Assembly: GCA_950106755.1 (NCBI GenBank)
Contig: OX467082.1
Span: 8,370,001-8,434,000, forward strand
Reading direction: 5' to 3'
Source of the DNA: Climacium dendroides
Lineage: Eukaryota > Streptophyta > Bryopsida > Hypnales > Climaciaceae
DNA length: 64,000 bases
Positions 11,951 to 24,774 of this stretch are shown here, in pieces (the stretch's first letter is position 1; every line of letters begins with the position of its first letter). Position numbers and translations under genes: made by a program. The notes under the pieces are model-generated. The model had not been told where the DNA came from. It ran no database searches and saw nothing but the letters and a program-made list of their open reading frames with translations.

Positions 11951-13506
11951 TCAACAGCCTTGTGATTGCGAAGTGCGAACTGTGTCTGGCCGTTGCCCTT
12001 TCGTAGCAGTGCTGGAATGTGAGCTTGAGTTGGATTTCCAAGTACAATCGGTTCCTGGGGTGAGACTAGGAGCTTCGGGCCTTTGGAATGGTGGAAAACG
12101 GGAGTGCAATCGGACCTTCTTTGTGTGCTTCATTGTGAGGAACCAACCGTGAGGGGAGTGGGGTTTAGGATTCACGTGCGCAGCAACTGCAAGGAGAACG
12201 ATAACCCGCTTCGCCAATCACGAAGTCGACGACGACCACACGGTGAAGACGTTGCCTGAGAAGCTGAGTGGTCATGCGGTGGTCTCAGCAAGACAGCCTT
12301 AGAGTCCACGGCATTCAATTGTCCGTCTCATCTGCTGATCATGTGAGCAAATCCATTTTATGGAACCCTATTTCTGAAACCCTATTTCATGGACACTGGA
12401 GAGTCCGAAAACACCATGAAGGTTGAGGGATTCGGAGTCGCCTTCCATGGAGGCCATGGCGAGGAGTGTACAGAATATTGAACAAACAATCTAAGTAATT
12501 TATGGTGAGGACTGATTGCGTTTCACTGCGTTTTTATGAAGCCAGGGCTCAGATGGTTTACAATGGGTGTGAAGTTTGAGAGAATCGAGCGTAGGATGCA
12601 AGCGAGACTTGGGGTAGTTCGCCTAGCGGCCTGCAGGCGGCGATCGAGCAGGGGACTTCGTTTCGGCCATTGCACGCCGACTCCTCGACTCGTTTGCGGA
12701 TTTCCTTGGCATGCGGGCACATTTTGTGAGCAAATCTCCTGCAAGCTCTTCTTCCCAACTCGTTTCCCGAGAGAATGCGCTCTTTTCAACAACCCACACG
12801 GTTCGTTCCACTGGAAGAATCTCTCGAATCAACCAATACACTACTTTCACATTCTTGCAGGATGGGTACAGAGCTTGTCAGGCATGTTCTCTTCGACTTG
12901 CCACATCTGAATCGGTTCTATATTCATTGAGTTCTACTATGCTCAAATTTGGAATGGAGTGAGTCAAAGGGGAGTCGATCTTTTTTGGTTGGGACTTTGA
13001 AGGTAGAAAGGTGGAGTTCGCATTGGAGGTTTCGCATTGATCTCACAGGCACGTTGTGATTCTATCGTGCTTAGTTGTTTGCAAGCCATTTCTTCTTATT
13101 AATCCAGGTCTGCTTTGGGTTTAGGGTGGAGAGTGCGAATTTTGCTGGAGAATTTCGCCAGACTCACTCTGAGTCTTCGTATCCATGGGTTTGAGTTTGA
13201 GATCGGGGCTTGAGAGTTTTTGGTAGTTTAAGATGGAGGGCGAATTGGGTCTTACTTTGGAGTTGGAGTCCGCACACGCTCTGATTTCCTTTGCGTTTCT
13301 CTTGTCCATCTCTGATTTTTGTTTTCCGTTGGAGAATAGGGATTTTGCAACGGCAGTCCCTGAAGAATCCCTGCCGAGCCTTGATATCCCGTGTTTAGAA
13401 TTTGAGCCCGAGACTTGGATGTTTTGAATAGAGAGTGGATTTGGTCTTGCTTTTGTGTAGAATTCTTGCGAATGGCTTTGCTGTAGATAACGGAGAAACT
13501 TGAGCA
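11951..13506. other. GC-richer DNA between segment A and the RCC1 relic
   Basis: Overlapping frames occur on both strands (for example 12,536-12,910 plus and 12,523-12,850 minus), but none has a recognisable domain. It may contain the promoter or the decayed 5' part of the RCC1-type gene downstream. No convincing exon could be linked in frame. Confidence 0.4.
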
Positions 13507-14153
13507 GTGACTGGCGGAACAGATGGGAGGCGGCATAGGACCTTTCCTCCCGTGCATCTTGCAAAGACACCCTCTACAACGGACGATTTGCGGCCGTGGA
13601 TCTGGCCAATTTGGAAGCGTTCTCCTATATGTTTTGTGCGGCTCGCGGAATCAAGCCGTACAGATTCTAGTCCATCACGTATGCCCAATCCACCCCCTGT
13701 TCGAGAATTTCCCGGCGAGAGCGTTGTCAGAGCTTCTAGCGAAGTGTGAGGGGAACTGGAAACTGGTGTTGCACTCCTTGGAGTCCTTGCTGTAGACGTC
13801 ACAGCGCTCCGGCACCGGCAATAATGTAAGAACAGCGCAATTAGAGCGCTCTATAAATCGCCAGCAATTTCTGGTCTCTGACTTGAACATTCTCCTTTGG
13901 AAAGAAAATGTCCTAATTTGTCGTCGTCCTTGCAGCTACTCACAGCTTGGCGGGTACGTCCCACACACTATTAGTGAATGGGGAGGGAGAAGTGTATGCA
14001 TGCGGCTTTGGAGGGACTGTACTTGAACACAGGGCTCCTTTCGCGACTGCACCCACTCCTACTCAAATTTCGCTACTCATGACTGCCAGACGCATCGTTC
14101 AGACTTCCACAACCTTCGATTCTTCAGCGAATTCGGACAGGTTTCTCCCCTAG
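13507..14153 (+). pseudogene. Truncated RCC1-repeat family gene (plant F-box/RCC1 type)
   Basis: Two pieces on the plus strand look like parts of one plant RCC1-repeat protein. The first (about 13,523-13,795) ends in ELLAKCEGNWKLVLHSLESL. That resembles the (E)L-x-KCxGNWKxVLxxLxS segment that precedes the first RCC1 repeat in this family, as I recall it. After an intron ending in CTTGCAG|CT near 13,935, the second piece reads AGTSHTLLVNGEGEVYACGFGG, a typical RCC1 blade (HxLLV...GEVYxxGxxxxG). It then degrades and stops at 14,151-14,153. A full protein has about seven blades; none follows here. Called a relic because of this truncation; the 5' part is unresolved. Confidence 0.6.
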
Positions 14154-17100
14154 ATGCGCAATTCGGCTTGCAGAACGTGTCCCGACTTCGATGTGCACTC
14201 AGTCCTCTTTAGCATCATGACCATCTCCAAGATGGCATTCTAGAATGTCCTACACACTTGCAACTCCAACATCGGCATTAGTATACTTGCAGTATCATTG
14301 CATGAAGAATTTGGAACCCAAAGTAGGTTTGAGTGTTCTTCCAAATGGGCATGTGTTCTTCTAAGCTTCTGGGAGTGAAGAAAGCTGGTCATTCATCAGT
14401 TCCGTAGGCTGTCGATGTCACTCCTTGAGCTTCCTGGAAGGTAATTCTATGTTCCCACATCAGATGTATGCGCAGCAAGCAAATATCCATGCAACTATTT
14501 GCAGCACGTGAAGGAGCAGGTAATTAAAAGGTTCATAGATACTCCAGTGTTCTTGTAATATCAAGTAGAGGTTTGACGCCGGCACACACAACGATAACAG
14601 CTGAGGACATATCCGCGGCAGCGAAATCACGTCCACAAATCACATCAACATGAGCACATCATTTTAACAAGAATCAGTCCCTGAACCGCATGATGCTATA
14701 TAAACAATGTTTTCATCAGTCAAATTAGTCTGTTTCAAGAAATTTGAGACAGCGTCATCAAGAGAAAATTCCCTGTAATTCGTGGAGAGGTCTGAGTGAT
14801 ATACAGAGACAAAGAGGCCTCTATGTGATCACTAGGACCATAGGGAGGCCTCTATTCTTATGCTACAGATAAGCATTGAAGTTCCTGCAACAACAAAAAA
14901 AATTTGAAAACCTTGTCAACAAATGGAACTCTAGTAAGCAGAAGAGCGAATTGCAGTATGTGCCCAAAAATTTCACTGGATTCACCCTCTCCATTGAACG
15001 CCCCCACTGCCTATGCTAGAACCAGCCCAATTCCATTCACAGCCCAATTTAATTTGTCCTCTACTTTTGACCCCAATTTTGTCCAAAAAAAATTCAAATT
15101 TTTTTTTTTTTTTTTACAAATCAGCGAATTTATGCTAACAAGGGGTAATGGGTCAATCCTTTATTGATGAGTACTTAAGGTGGTTATGGTTTGCTTATGG
15201 GATGTACATGACTCTACGTTTTGTAATTTCAAGGTTGACCACTTCAAAGATTCACAAAAGTTACAATTTTAATCGTAAAACCATAATTCCACTTAGGTTT
15301 GATTTGTGAAACAAGCACACACCTCTGAAAAATATGCCAGTGCACCTCTTGGAATTGGCTTGAAGATATTCAAATTGCAAATCAAGATGGTAATAGGCTT
15401 GTGTACTTTGGCCACAATTGCAAAAACATCAATTTTGTTGAATTGGCAACATTCTATTGCTTTGGTACAATTCAAGATGTGTAGCTTGAACTTGAAGTTT
15501 TTTCTTGCCACAATTTAGGGATTGAAATTAGGCCTTTGAAAAGATACACGTCACAATTTTGGTTGAACAAAGATTGTCAATTTAACGAAATTGACATTAA
15601 CCCCAAAGAAAAAAATCTATGACTGTGTGGTTAAACATGAAGTCCATCACACTCTATATCCAATATCCTCCATTTTTCTCTATTTATGAGTGAAACTTTT
15701 TAGTTTTATTTATCTAAGATGAAATATGATGTCTATTACTTATGATAAAATTTTCATTTTTTAATGAAAATTTCAAATTATTATGATTTTTTGAAAAAAA
15801 ATATTAAAAAATTCATATCAAATACAAATCATATTCAAAAAACTTTAAAATTTCAAAATAGGAATAAATTATAGTGCAAAATATTATGGTATAAAGAAAA
15901 AATTTTAGCCATTCCATATTTAGAAACTTGATTATAAATACTCAACTTCAAACTTCACTAAAATTCTTATTTAGTTTAAGGATTTTAAAAAAAAATCTAG
16001 GTGGAGTAGAAACGTAATTTCAAGAGTTTCAACTTCGTTAGATTTTTTCACAAAAAAAAATTTTGAATGTCAAAATCAAGTTTTAATTGGAAAAATTCAA
16101 TGTATTGAAGTACACTAGGTAGTGTATCATTTTTTGATAGACTACTCCATATGAAATTAAAATACGACTAAAATATCTTGACCTTAAATTCAATTATGTA
16201 ACTATAGGTCTATGGCATCAATAAAGTTGCACATAATAAATTGAATGAAAATCATCAATATTTCAATATACACACAACCTAGTTGACCATCCAAAGGACA
16301 CACTTGAAACATCTTTAGTGTCCTTCCAAGATTAAAGACATAAAGTTTGCTTAGAAGTATAGTCATGATAAATGAAGAACATAAAAATTGGAGTTGATGA
16401 CATGAAAATATCATTTATTTTGAATAATCCGAAGAAAATGTCAATCTATTTGTCAACTAGAAAGGAAATTCATTGGTGCAAATATCAAGAAAAAAATTTA
16501 ATTAATCTCCAAAGTCCTCGAGTCCTTTAGGTGATTTGTCACGTGAAGTAACATCAAGGTGACTCTACATCAACTTATTGTGTTAGATGGACTTCCACTA
16601 GAGTTTATTTTGAATAAGTTTTATCCTAATTGCAAAGTTCATACATCTTAAGGTTTCAGTATTTAAGTAGAGAGAGCTCCTTGATTTGACAGTTTGACTT
16701 TTTGTGTGTAGATTCTGTATTATTTTTCTCACTTGACAACAATTTCTTTTTTTTCTCTTTGTGGTAGCAACTTTGAGTGGAAGGACAAAATTTTACTTCT
16801 AATTTGTTGTTCATGCTTGTAGTATTAGTAGGAAAGTTGTAAACCAACCTATCACTTTGAAAATTGTGGAATTTGAGTGATTCAAGGGTGGGTTTGTTAT
16901 GCATTCTAGCTAAGTTTTCTTTATTGTATAGTTGATATTAGTTGTGGCACTCAATTTGTTGTATGGTATGACTTTGTTTACACAATAGATCGCAAGAAAC
17001 AATGGATGATTTTGTAGCATTTTTAGAGTTCTTATGCTCCTGGGAAGGAGTACTTAAAAACTAAAAAAATAATTTTTGAAATATATAAAAAAATATGGCC

Positions 17101-17731
17101 AATGTGTACACCTTTGAAATGGAGGTAATATCCAAAAAGAAAAGCATAGAAAAACTTTTCAAATAAAAGAACTAGAAATTGCTAAATCTTAAGAAAATAG
17201 GTACTTTGACATTTTAAGTTTAAAAAATAGGAAAAAATAATCTACAAAAAACTAAAAATTGACAATTTGTAAGGACTTGATGGTGATGAGATTTCACTAA
17301 GAGAACAAGCTTGAAACCATCTTCAATAATTAAAAGTGCACACACCCCAAAGCCCTATTTGTACAAACATGGAGGACATAAAACAATTTATATTTAATTG
17401 CTCCCTAATAAGGACATGCCCACCTATTGTAAGAATAAATCACAAAAATTTAAGCTCTAGGTCATTAATTTTAGTTATTCCATACTATGGTACTCAAAAC
17501 ATCCATCTCTGACAAAAAAATTCAAGTCCATGAGGTTTATGCTTTAAAAGTTACAAGATGACAAGTTGGTCACGTTGTATTTGACCTAAAAAAGACCAAT
17601 ATTTCTTGCAATCAAACCCCTGTATATCCTCAAGGGACTCTTGGGATTTCAAATAGGCTTCTATGAATGATTTTCTAAAACTGTTTTTAAAATCATAAGT
17701 CCCTCTGTAATATCACAAATGCTACCATTAA
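14154..17731. other. Mostly AT-rich intergenic DNA, no gene seen
   Basis: No coding exon is supported. The first several hundred bases keep a mixed composition and could be further decayed downstream sequence of the RCC1 relic. A 16-17 base T run lies near 15,100. The frames at 15,293-15,518 overlap on both strands and look like chance. Confidence 0.5.
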
Positions 17732-17733
17732 TA

Positions 17734-18782
17734 CTAGAGGTTCTTGCTTGCTATGCTACGCATTTATTGCATCACATATTAGTAAAAATTTGATATATTT
17801 GAATAGAATGCATGATAATGATTTTCATAAGTCTTTAAAATAATTGTTTTAATTATTTTATAAAAATATTTCCAATCATGCATACATAGAAATCTTATTT
17901 TCACACAAATAATGTGATATTATTGAAATAGAGTAGTAGTTCACAATCACCTTTGTAATATCACTTTTTACAAAGGGTGATATTATAGAAATAATATAGT
18001 TGTTGCAATTGAGGTGATATTAACCCTTTAATGACTAAGAAGCCCAAATTGGGCTTCATGTTTTTAAAGCAATTTTGAAGAGTTTATTTGGATTTTTAAA
18101 ATCTATTTTAATAATTGTTTACTTAAACCAATATATGTAATGTTCTTAACTCAAGCTAACAATATAATAAAATTTTCCATTTCTATTATACTTTCTATAA
18201 TATAATCAATTCAAGTATGCAACTTAAAATCATGAATTCTTAGTACGTAAAGGGTTAAGGAGGATTAATATGGTGATATTATAAGGGTAGCAATTCCATT
18301 GCTTTTCTTGGCTTTATACTCCTTTTTCATTTCTATGATTTTTGCTTTTGTGAGCTTTGAACTTCTTGATTTCAATTTTCTATTGCTACTACCAAATGAT
18401 TTGAGAATTTTATTAGATTGAACCGATTTTGAATTTCACAACCATTAAATTGTTCACGAAGCTTTTGAGATTTACAATTTTTTCCTTTAAATTCTTCTAT
18501 TTGGGTTGCCATTGTTTGTAACAATTGAGTCAAATTTTTAATGCATTCTAATGTATGTGTATCTTTTATTGTATTCATCATTGCATGTATTTCATTAATC
18601 ATTCATTAAATTTCTATTGTTTATTTCAATATATGCTTATTTATTAAAAAGATCACATGAACATTTTAGTAATTTTTATCTAAAGATTTATTGAAATTTT
18701 TGCTCTACATTCTATCTAATACATAAAAATTCTTATGAAATACTAATGGTGAATGCATAGCATAGCAAGCGCCAACCGCTAG
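17734..18782. mobile_element. 1.05-kb TA-flanked TIR element (Tc1/mariner-like, non-autonomous)
   Basis: The left end reads TA|CTAGAGGTTCTTGCTTGCTA and the right end is its imperfect inverse, CAAGCGCCAACCGCTAG|TA. Inverted arms of about 33 bases share GCTTGCTATGCTA. A TA dinucleotide flanks both sides, as expected for Tc1/mariner-type insertion. There is no transposase; the minus frame at 18,372-18,602 has no transposase motif. A TTAA-flanked element (18,025-18,254) sits inside, so this element is the older of the two. Confidence 0.75.
18025..18254. mobile_element. 230-bp TTAA-flanked element nested in the TA element
   Basis: TTAA at 18,021-18,024 and 18,255-18,258 bracket CCCTTTAATGACTAAG...CTTAGTACGTAAAGGG, an imperfect 16-base inverted repeat. 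Just inside the left end is a short palindrome, AAGCCCAAATTGGGCTT. The CCC...GGG ends with a TTAA duplication are the signature of piggyBac-type insertion. It has no coding capacity. Confidence 0.75.
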
Positions 18783-20406
18783 TAGCTTTCTAAATAAATA
18801 AAAAAATTATTATTTTTTAAATCACTATGATTAGAACTTAAAGTAAAAAATAATTTGTATAAATCTCAAACATTCAATCTACAATCAATTTTTGACTTTC
18901 GATTTTTGACTTCAATTTTTATTGAAAAATATTGGTTTGTGTACTAGTCAATTGAACTATATGGATTTGATCTATGGATCATATTTTACAACTATTGATT
19001 GAAAGTCATCACGAATTTATTATTCTAAGCTAAATTTTATAATACACTTTCACAATTTTAGAAATCTTTACTATCCAATCCTTGAGGTTAAATTGTACTT
19101 GGCATGCTCAACATAGTGAAAAACATCATAATGTTACTAGTGTTCACCTTGAAGTTAAGTTGCACTTGGCATGCTTAGCTTTTGAAAGTCAATTAGTAGG
19201 TTCCTTGGAATCAAATTTGTATTTATAATTTATGTATCAAAGACTAAACAACATATGTACCAAGAACAATTATGAATAGCAAGTGCTCTCAATTTGCAAT
19301 TTCTAAGGCATTTCTCATGTAATTGTACTTTGCTTTGGATTCCACCATCATTGGATGCTTAAATAATCACATATTAGGGTTTAATGATTTTAAACCTTAA
19401 AGAACTAACCTACTAGAAGGGCATGGTATTAGGGGCAATCCTCAATTTTCACATGGTTCTTTGATTTTAAATGTTTTAAACCCTAACTAAAAATGTAGCT
19501 TCAATAATCTCCTTTTTTATTTCATTTTATTTTTTCTAGAAATTATTGAAATTGTAGTTTTTGTCACATATTGAAGGTAGCATCTTGAAAGCTACAAGTA
19601 CACTACTTTCAATCTTTTTCAATTGAATTTCTCTTTGTGTAATTCAAAGAGAATACTAGTAACATCATGATGTTTTCCACTATGATGAGTATGATCTCTA
19701 TTTTTTGTAAGAATTTCATGCTATTATTAATATTTTGTAATTACTATTATTTCACAAAAAATTACATGAAATAAAATTTGTAGAAATTATTGTATTGTGC
19801 AAAAATTTTGTTCATCATTTAAAATTGAGAATATATATTACTACATGAGAAAAATATTAAATTTTTGAAAGGTTTATTTTAATATAAAAAATTGAAATAA
19901 GAATAACCTTTTAGAATTAGCATGGTCCAAATGGAAACATAATAAGGATTTGTCACACCTTTTTCTGAGAATAAAACTTTTATGAAGAATGAAAAGTGGT
20001 GGAATGAAAAGAAGAGCCAATAGAGAGCTATCTTCCATGAAGGTGTGACACCCCTTTCATGTTGTGTGGAGAATGAAAATGGAGATTAGAGAGAAGTGTT
20101 CACTTGCAATTTAGAATCAATGCGATAATTTTTCATAGATTTCAAATTTTCAATTGATGACTATGAGTGTCGATATGAGTATTGATATGAGTGTCGATGT
20201 AGTGGCCAAACTACGATCCAAATGAGAAAGATTTGCAGGGATTTGTGTCGAATCAAAAAAATTGCACATTAGGATGAATATGAGGATATCAACTTGTATA
20301 TAGAAATTCTTAGTGTGGCGCAATTTAATGCTCAAGTTGTAAAACAATTATTCTATAGAAACAAGAGAGGATCCGAAAATGAAGCCTGGTGTTTGTGAAA
20401 CAACGG
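18783..20406. other. AT-rich intergenic DNA, no gene seen
   Basis: No supported exon. Two related words (AAGTTAAGTTGCACTTGGCATGC and a near copy 70 bases upstream, around 19,085-19,170) form a short local repeat. Confidence 0.5.
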
Positions 20407-20409
20407 ACA

Positions 20410-20636
20410 CACTAGAAGAAACCAAAATTTTCGATGTCTAAGGGAACGAATTTTAAGTGATGTTGAAGAAAACAACCTATATTTTTCTATCAACAATTAT
20501 CTCCATTAATGTTCCATTGGACATCATTATTGACATGAAAAATACAGGTTGTTTTTTTCAACGTCACCTAAAATTCGTTCCCTTTGACGTTGGCTGTTTT
20601 TTTGAATGTCACCTAAAACAAGGTTTTCTTATAGTG
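20410..20636. mobile_element. 227-bp CACTA (En/Spm) miniature element
   Basis: The ends are CACTAGAAGAAACC on the left and the inverse of CACTATAAGAAAACC on the right. Both sides carry the 3-base duplication ACA (20,407-20,409 and 20,637-20,639). CACTA ends with a 3-bp target duplication define the CACTA superfamily in plants. Inside, arms of about 52 bases (20,439-20,490 and 20,543-20,594) pair with only a few mismatches around AAGGGAACGAATTTTA, so the element folds into a long hairpin. No coding capacity. Confidence 0.9.
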
Positions 20637-20639
20637 ACA

Positions 20640-22200
20640 TGAAGATATATACTAACATAGCAGAGTCTAATTCAAAACAATTATTTGAGAAGATTCTTGT
20701 GTAATACGGAATAATTCATCACCAAAAATAGAATTCTTTCCACGGAGCAACGCCAGCAAGATTCAAAATCCTAATGAAAGGTTTGGTTATGTGTTTGATA
20801 CCCAGTGGAGATAGGTGGTTTATCTTGCATGAAATTAGCCTCTCTACTTGACATAAACCTTTATTGTATGTTATTCAACATGCTTGTCTAAAAAACATTT
20901 GAATAAAAATGAGAATTTGTCAAATGTAAGAATAAGTTGCAACAAACCCAATAATGACTCTGAGTGTTGATGTTGGCAACACGGATCAGACAAAGGGTGA
21001 AAGCGGTGATTTGTGCTTGATTTTGAGTGCAACTTGGGTGAAAGTAGGAAGTAGGTGGAAGGTGAAAGCCAAATGAAAACTAACTTTATAAGCAAAATGT
21101 TCTTCATGCTCATTCTTCACCTCTAGAAGACAATAATCTCCATTTTCAATCTTCATAGAATGGACCCTCTACAAGCCCCCACAAGCCAATGAGAAACTAC
21201 CACATCCCCATTTTTTAAAGATTGAGAATGAGAAGAAAGTGTGACAATTCCTAAAGTTGAAGGTGACACGTGTTGCCATCCTGTTCTTTGCCTCTAGACC
21301 TTTGCATATATTGTAGAGGCCATAATTTTCATTCAATATTTTGTATAAAGTTTCTTGAATGCATTTGCTAGTAATGGATGATGTTGGAAATTCCTTCAAA
21401 GTGGTATTATTGTCTCTCTACACAAGAAGATGTTTAATCCACAAATTACTTTGTAGTGTATTACAACTTCTAGTCCCTTGCTCTTTATATGAATTTTGGA
21501 CAAAAGAAATGATCACTTTTTGAATTTGGCTTATGTATAACATGAACTTCAACAAATCTAGTTTTTTTATTCTGATTTGAAAATTTGAAAAATTCTTAGA
21601 ATTGGATATTTTATGGCAATATGAACTTTGGGCCTAATATCATGAATTGCTACTTTCCTAGTTATAAAATGATATGGAAATTTGGTTTATTCTATGATGT
21701 TTTAAGCTAGTATATGCACTTGTGGAGAATTCTTAGAATTGGATATTTAAAATATGTTTTGTATTTGATGTGAAATTTTTAAATTTTTTCTTCAAATATT
21801 TATGATAATTTCAATTCTTCACTTGTTCTATAATGAATTCCATGAAATTGAGGTGAATAACATATTAATCGCTTGAAGATACAAGTAAAAAATGTATAAT
21901 TTTTAAAAAAAAGGACTCAAACGTTAATCCCTAAGAGATCCTTGTAGGCAGGGGAATACATATTTAGACTATTTGTGACCAAATATATTATGGCTTGAGA
22001 AGAATCTGACATGCCATAAAATCTTTATTTTTGTACAATTTTCTCTTTTCTTCCCATCCCTACACGCATTGATTGAGAACCTTAGCACAAAAATTGTGAA
22101 GAGCTGAATGCCCAAACTAATCACATTGTTGAAAAATAAATAAAAATTGCTTTTCCAACATACTTGGATGAATTTCATCTATGACATGCAAGACTTGAAA
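20640..22200. other. AT-rich intergenic DNA, no gene seen
   Basis: No supported exon. The short frames on both strands show no motif. The composition changes sharply at about 22,210, where the 22.2-kb gene begins. Confidence 0.5.
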
Positions 22201-22235
22201 ACATTCCTAATCCACGTTTGGAGGCACTTTTCCGC

Positions 22236-24771
22236 ATGTTCCGAAACATTCGACGTGTTCAAAAAAAGAAACCAACAATTGGGCTTCTTCTTCGCCTCGT
22301 TTGGGTCGCTTCTGTAGCTCTACCTTGTACTTTTCTGTGTCCACAAGCTAACAATTCTTTCATTCTTTGTGTGTTTGCTCACAATTTGCATTCAATTTGA
22401 TAGCAGAACTCATTCATATCGCAAACGCGGAAGGCAATTTGCTTATGAACTTCAATTGGAGTTCTGGAGGGTTGCGTTTACGATCTGTGCGGCACTTGAT
22501 TATGTCTCGAATTGTACGAGAATTGAAGATTTTTTCGAGATGGAGATGTCCTCAAGGACGTGTGTGTGCTTTGTCTTGGGAGTAATCGTCACGAGAATGG
22601 CTTGATTGCAAATTTAGGGCTGAACTGGGATACAGAGTGTCCAATGTAGTATCAATTGTGGTGTCAACAGATTGCTCAAGGTGTTGTTGAGCGCACCTTT
22701 GCATTGACCAAGGCATTGAGGATTGTGAGGATGGAAAAGTCATTGCAAGACGCAGGAGGTTTGGCTGTGCAGCAAACAAGGTCGAAGGCTTCGTTCAATT
22801 TACCCCAGAGGGATCATCATCGAATGCTTATGGCGAAGGGTGTTTCTCCCAAAGGGTTGGGTGAAATCGAGGAGATGGAAAATGAAGAAGTCTCCATTAA
22901 AATGATGCAATCGCTCGAGCGTTTCATGCGATCGTATCCCTCAGTTTGGAGCGAATCATCTGTGCAACACCTTCTTGTGGTAGCGTCTCTCTCTCGTTTT
23001 CTAAGTTCAGTGTTTCTTGTGGAGTTTTGATGTTCTATGGCATGCTAGAAATTCTCGTGCAATTCGTAGAAGTTGTGTGTTTCGCCGTAAACGAGGCTGG
23101 GGTTGTAGCTTTGTTGAATGCAAACGAAGTGTGTAAGCGGAGGCTTAAGGTTTGTGCTAACCTTACGGCGAAAGAGGATGCCAACTGGTCTGAAGTGTGC
23201 TTGTTTTTTGAATGGAATGACAGGAAATTGCAGATACACGATACATTGGTTTACGTAACGGTGAAGCGGAAGAACGCTTACGAACTATTATCAACCGCAT
23301 CTTGGTTCCCATTGCGAACATTGTTGAGGGGGAGCAAGGGTTTATGGTCGTGGAGAGACACAAGATCCAGGATGCCACACTTGCATTGCAGAGAGTCCAA
23401 GAGGAATGCCATCTCGCTCTCGGAGACCTCAAGCAAGAGCACGACCTATCCAGAAGGTAAATCGAAGCAGTCTTGTTATACTCCCCGGTTTCAATTTCAA
23501 TTGTTACTTACGCATTGAAATATTATAACTACAACCACCCGACTTTGCTTAGGATTTTCTCAGGATTTGAGTGACGTCTTGAAAGAAGATTGTTGCTATG
23601 GAAATGTACTTACAGGAAATAATGTGATTCTTCCACTGAATTGATACCTGGTAACATTCTTTAGGAAGGCCCTGTGATGCCCTGAGGCGTGATGCCCATG
23701 ATCCCATTCTTTATCCCCTAAAGCACCAAGAGCACAAATTGGTTCTCATGCTTTCTAGTAGTTTTGAGTATGTCATATGGGGACTTTCTTTTGTCCAATT
23801 TTATGTAGCCCTCTGACAACCACATGGCAGGGTTTTTGCTGATTCTGGCCCATGTGAATGTTATTATCCTATAATCAACCGAGTTAGTCATTTCAAAGCC
23901 ATGAACCCTTGGTGTTTCGAGGGATGCAAATGGGATTATGATTATGCACATGGTTTCAAATGAGTGCAAACTGGAATAGTACCTTGTCAATACTGTTAAG
24001 AGAAAGGGTGTTTCAGTGGCTGAAATATTTCATGCTTATTTTTATGATTTCAGGGATTTGAAAGAACTTGCAAAGGCCTTGGAAGAGAACAGGATGGCAG
24101 CGGAGGAGACAGGGCGAAAGCTGGCTTCCAAGGAGAAACAAATCCAGGAAATCCAGCAGAAGCATAGAAACCTCGTCATCCGCCTCGTGTGTGGAGGACG
24201 CCCAGAGTTTCTACGGTGGGCGAGAGAGGAGATACAATCCCGTAACCTCGTCGACCTCAGCAAAGACCTTGAGCATACTTGGAGTGTCCCAGACCAGGTG
24301 GAAGGCCAAATGCTCCTCATTTCAGATCAGTGCCCCAGCAATTCACCTGCAAAAGAGTCACCCGAAATGTCACTCCGCAAATGGATTGACCATAAACCGA
24401 GTGATAAATCATTTCTCCACAAGTGGATGAGTGTGACGGTGATGCTGCTGTGTGTGGTGGGATTGGAAGTGTTGGGGCAGGCAGGGGAGAGCTTCGACAG
24501 GGTGAAGGGCCCTTGGTCCATACCCTTTGTGGTTGCTGGCTTTTGGATTGGCATTGCACGGCGCATGACGCTCTTGGCCGTTGCTACGTTGTTTCGACAG
24601 TTGGGTATGGTGAATGCTACTACTACTTCAACGAAGAGTGTCACCCCAGATGGCGCTACTTCAACGAAGAGTGCAGAAGAGAAGGAAGTGTATTTGAGAG
24701 CAGGAATGAATGTTGAGGATGAAGATTCTGTGACAACATCGACCATCCCTAGTGACTCGGGGCAGGTGTAG
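22236..24771 (+). CDS. Coiled-coil protein with hydrophobic C-terminal region; function unknown
   Basis: This is a multi-exon plus-strand gene. The strongest exons are 23,224-23,456 and 24,054-24,771: AG|GTAAAT joins TTTCAG|GGATTTG to give LSRRDLKELAKAL in frame. Upstream exons that fit are 23,096-23,149, 22,671 to about 22,979, and about 22,406-22,581 (GGA|GTAATC to CAACAG|ATT). The 5' end is uncertain; ATG 22,236 is a candidate start. The protein has a helical region (EEMENEEVSIKMMQSLERF), then a long coiled coil (HKIQDATLALQRVQEE to KQIQEIQQKHRN). A hydrophobic stretch (VTVMLLCVVGLEVLGQ) follows, then an amphipathic one (PFVVAGFWIGIARRMTLLAV) and an S/T-rich acidic tail. It may be tail-anchored in a membrane. 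I do not recognise the family. Its last 236 coding bases were copied into segment A. Confidence 0.65.
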
Positions 24772-24774
24772 AAT

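Noticed and set aside
13121..13802. Two overlapping minus-strand open frames (149 and 135 codons)
   Set aside because: They lie opposite the RCC1-like pieces, which have recognisable motifs. The minus frames are S/P/R-rich and show no domain.
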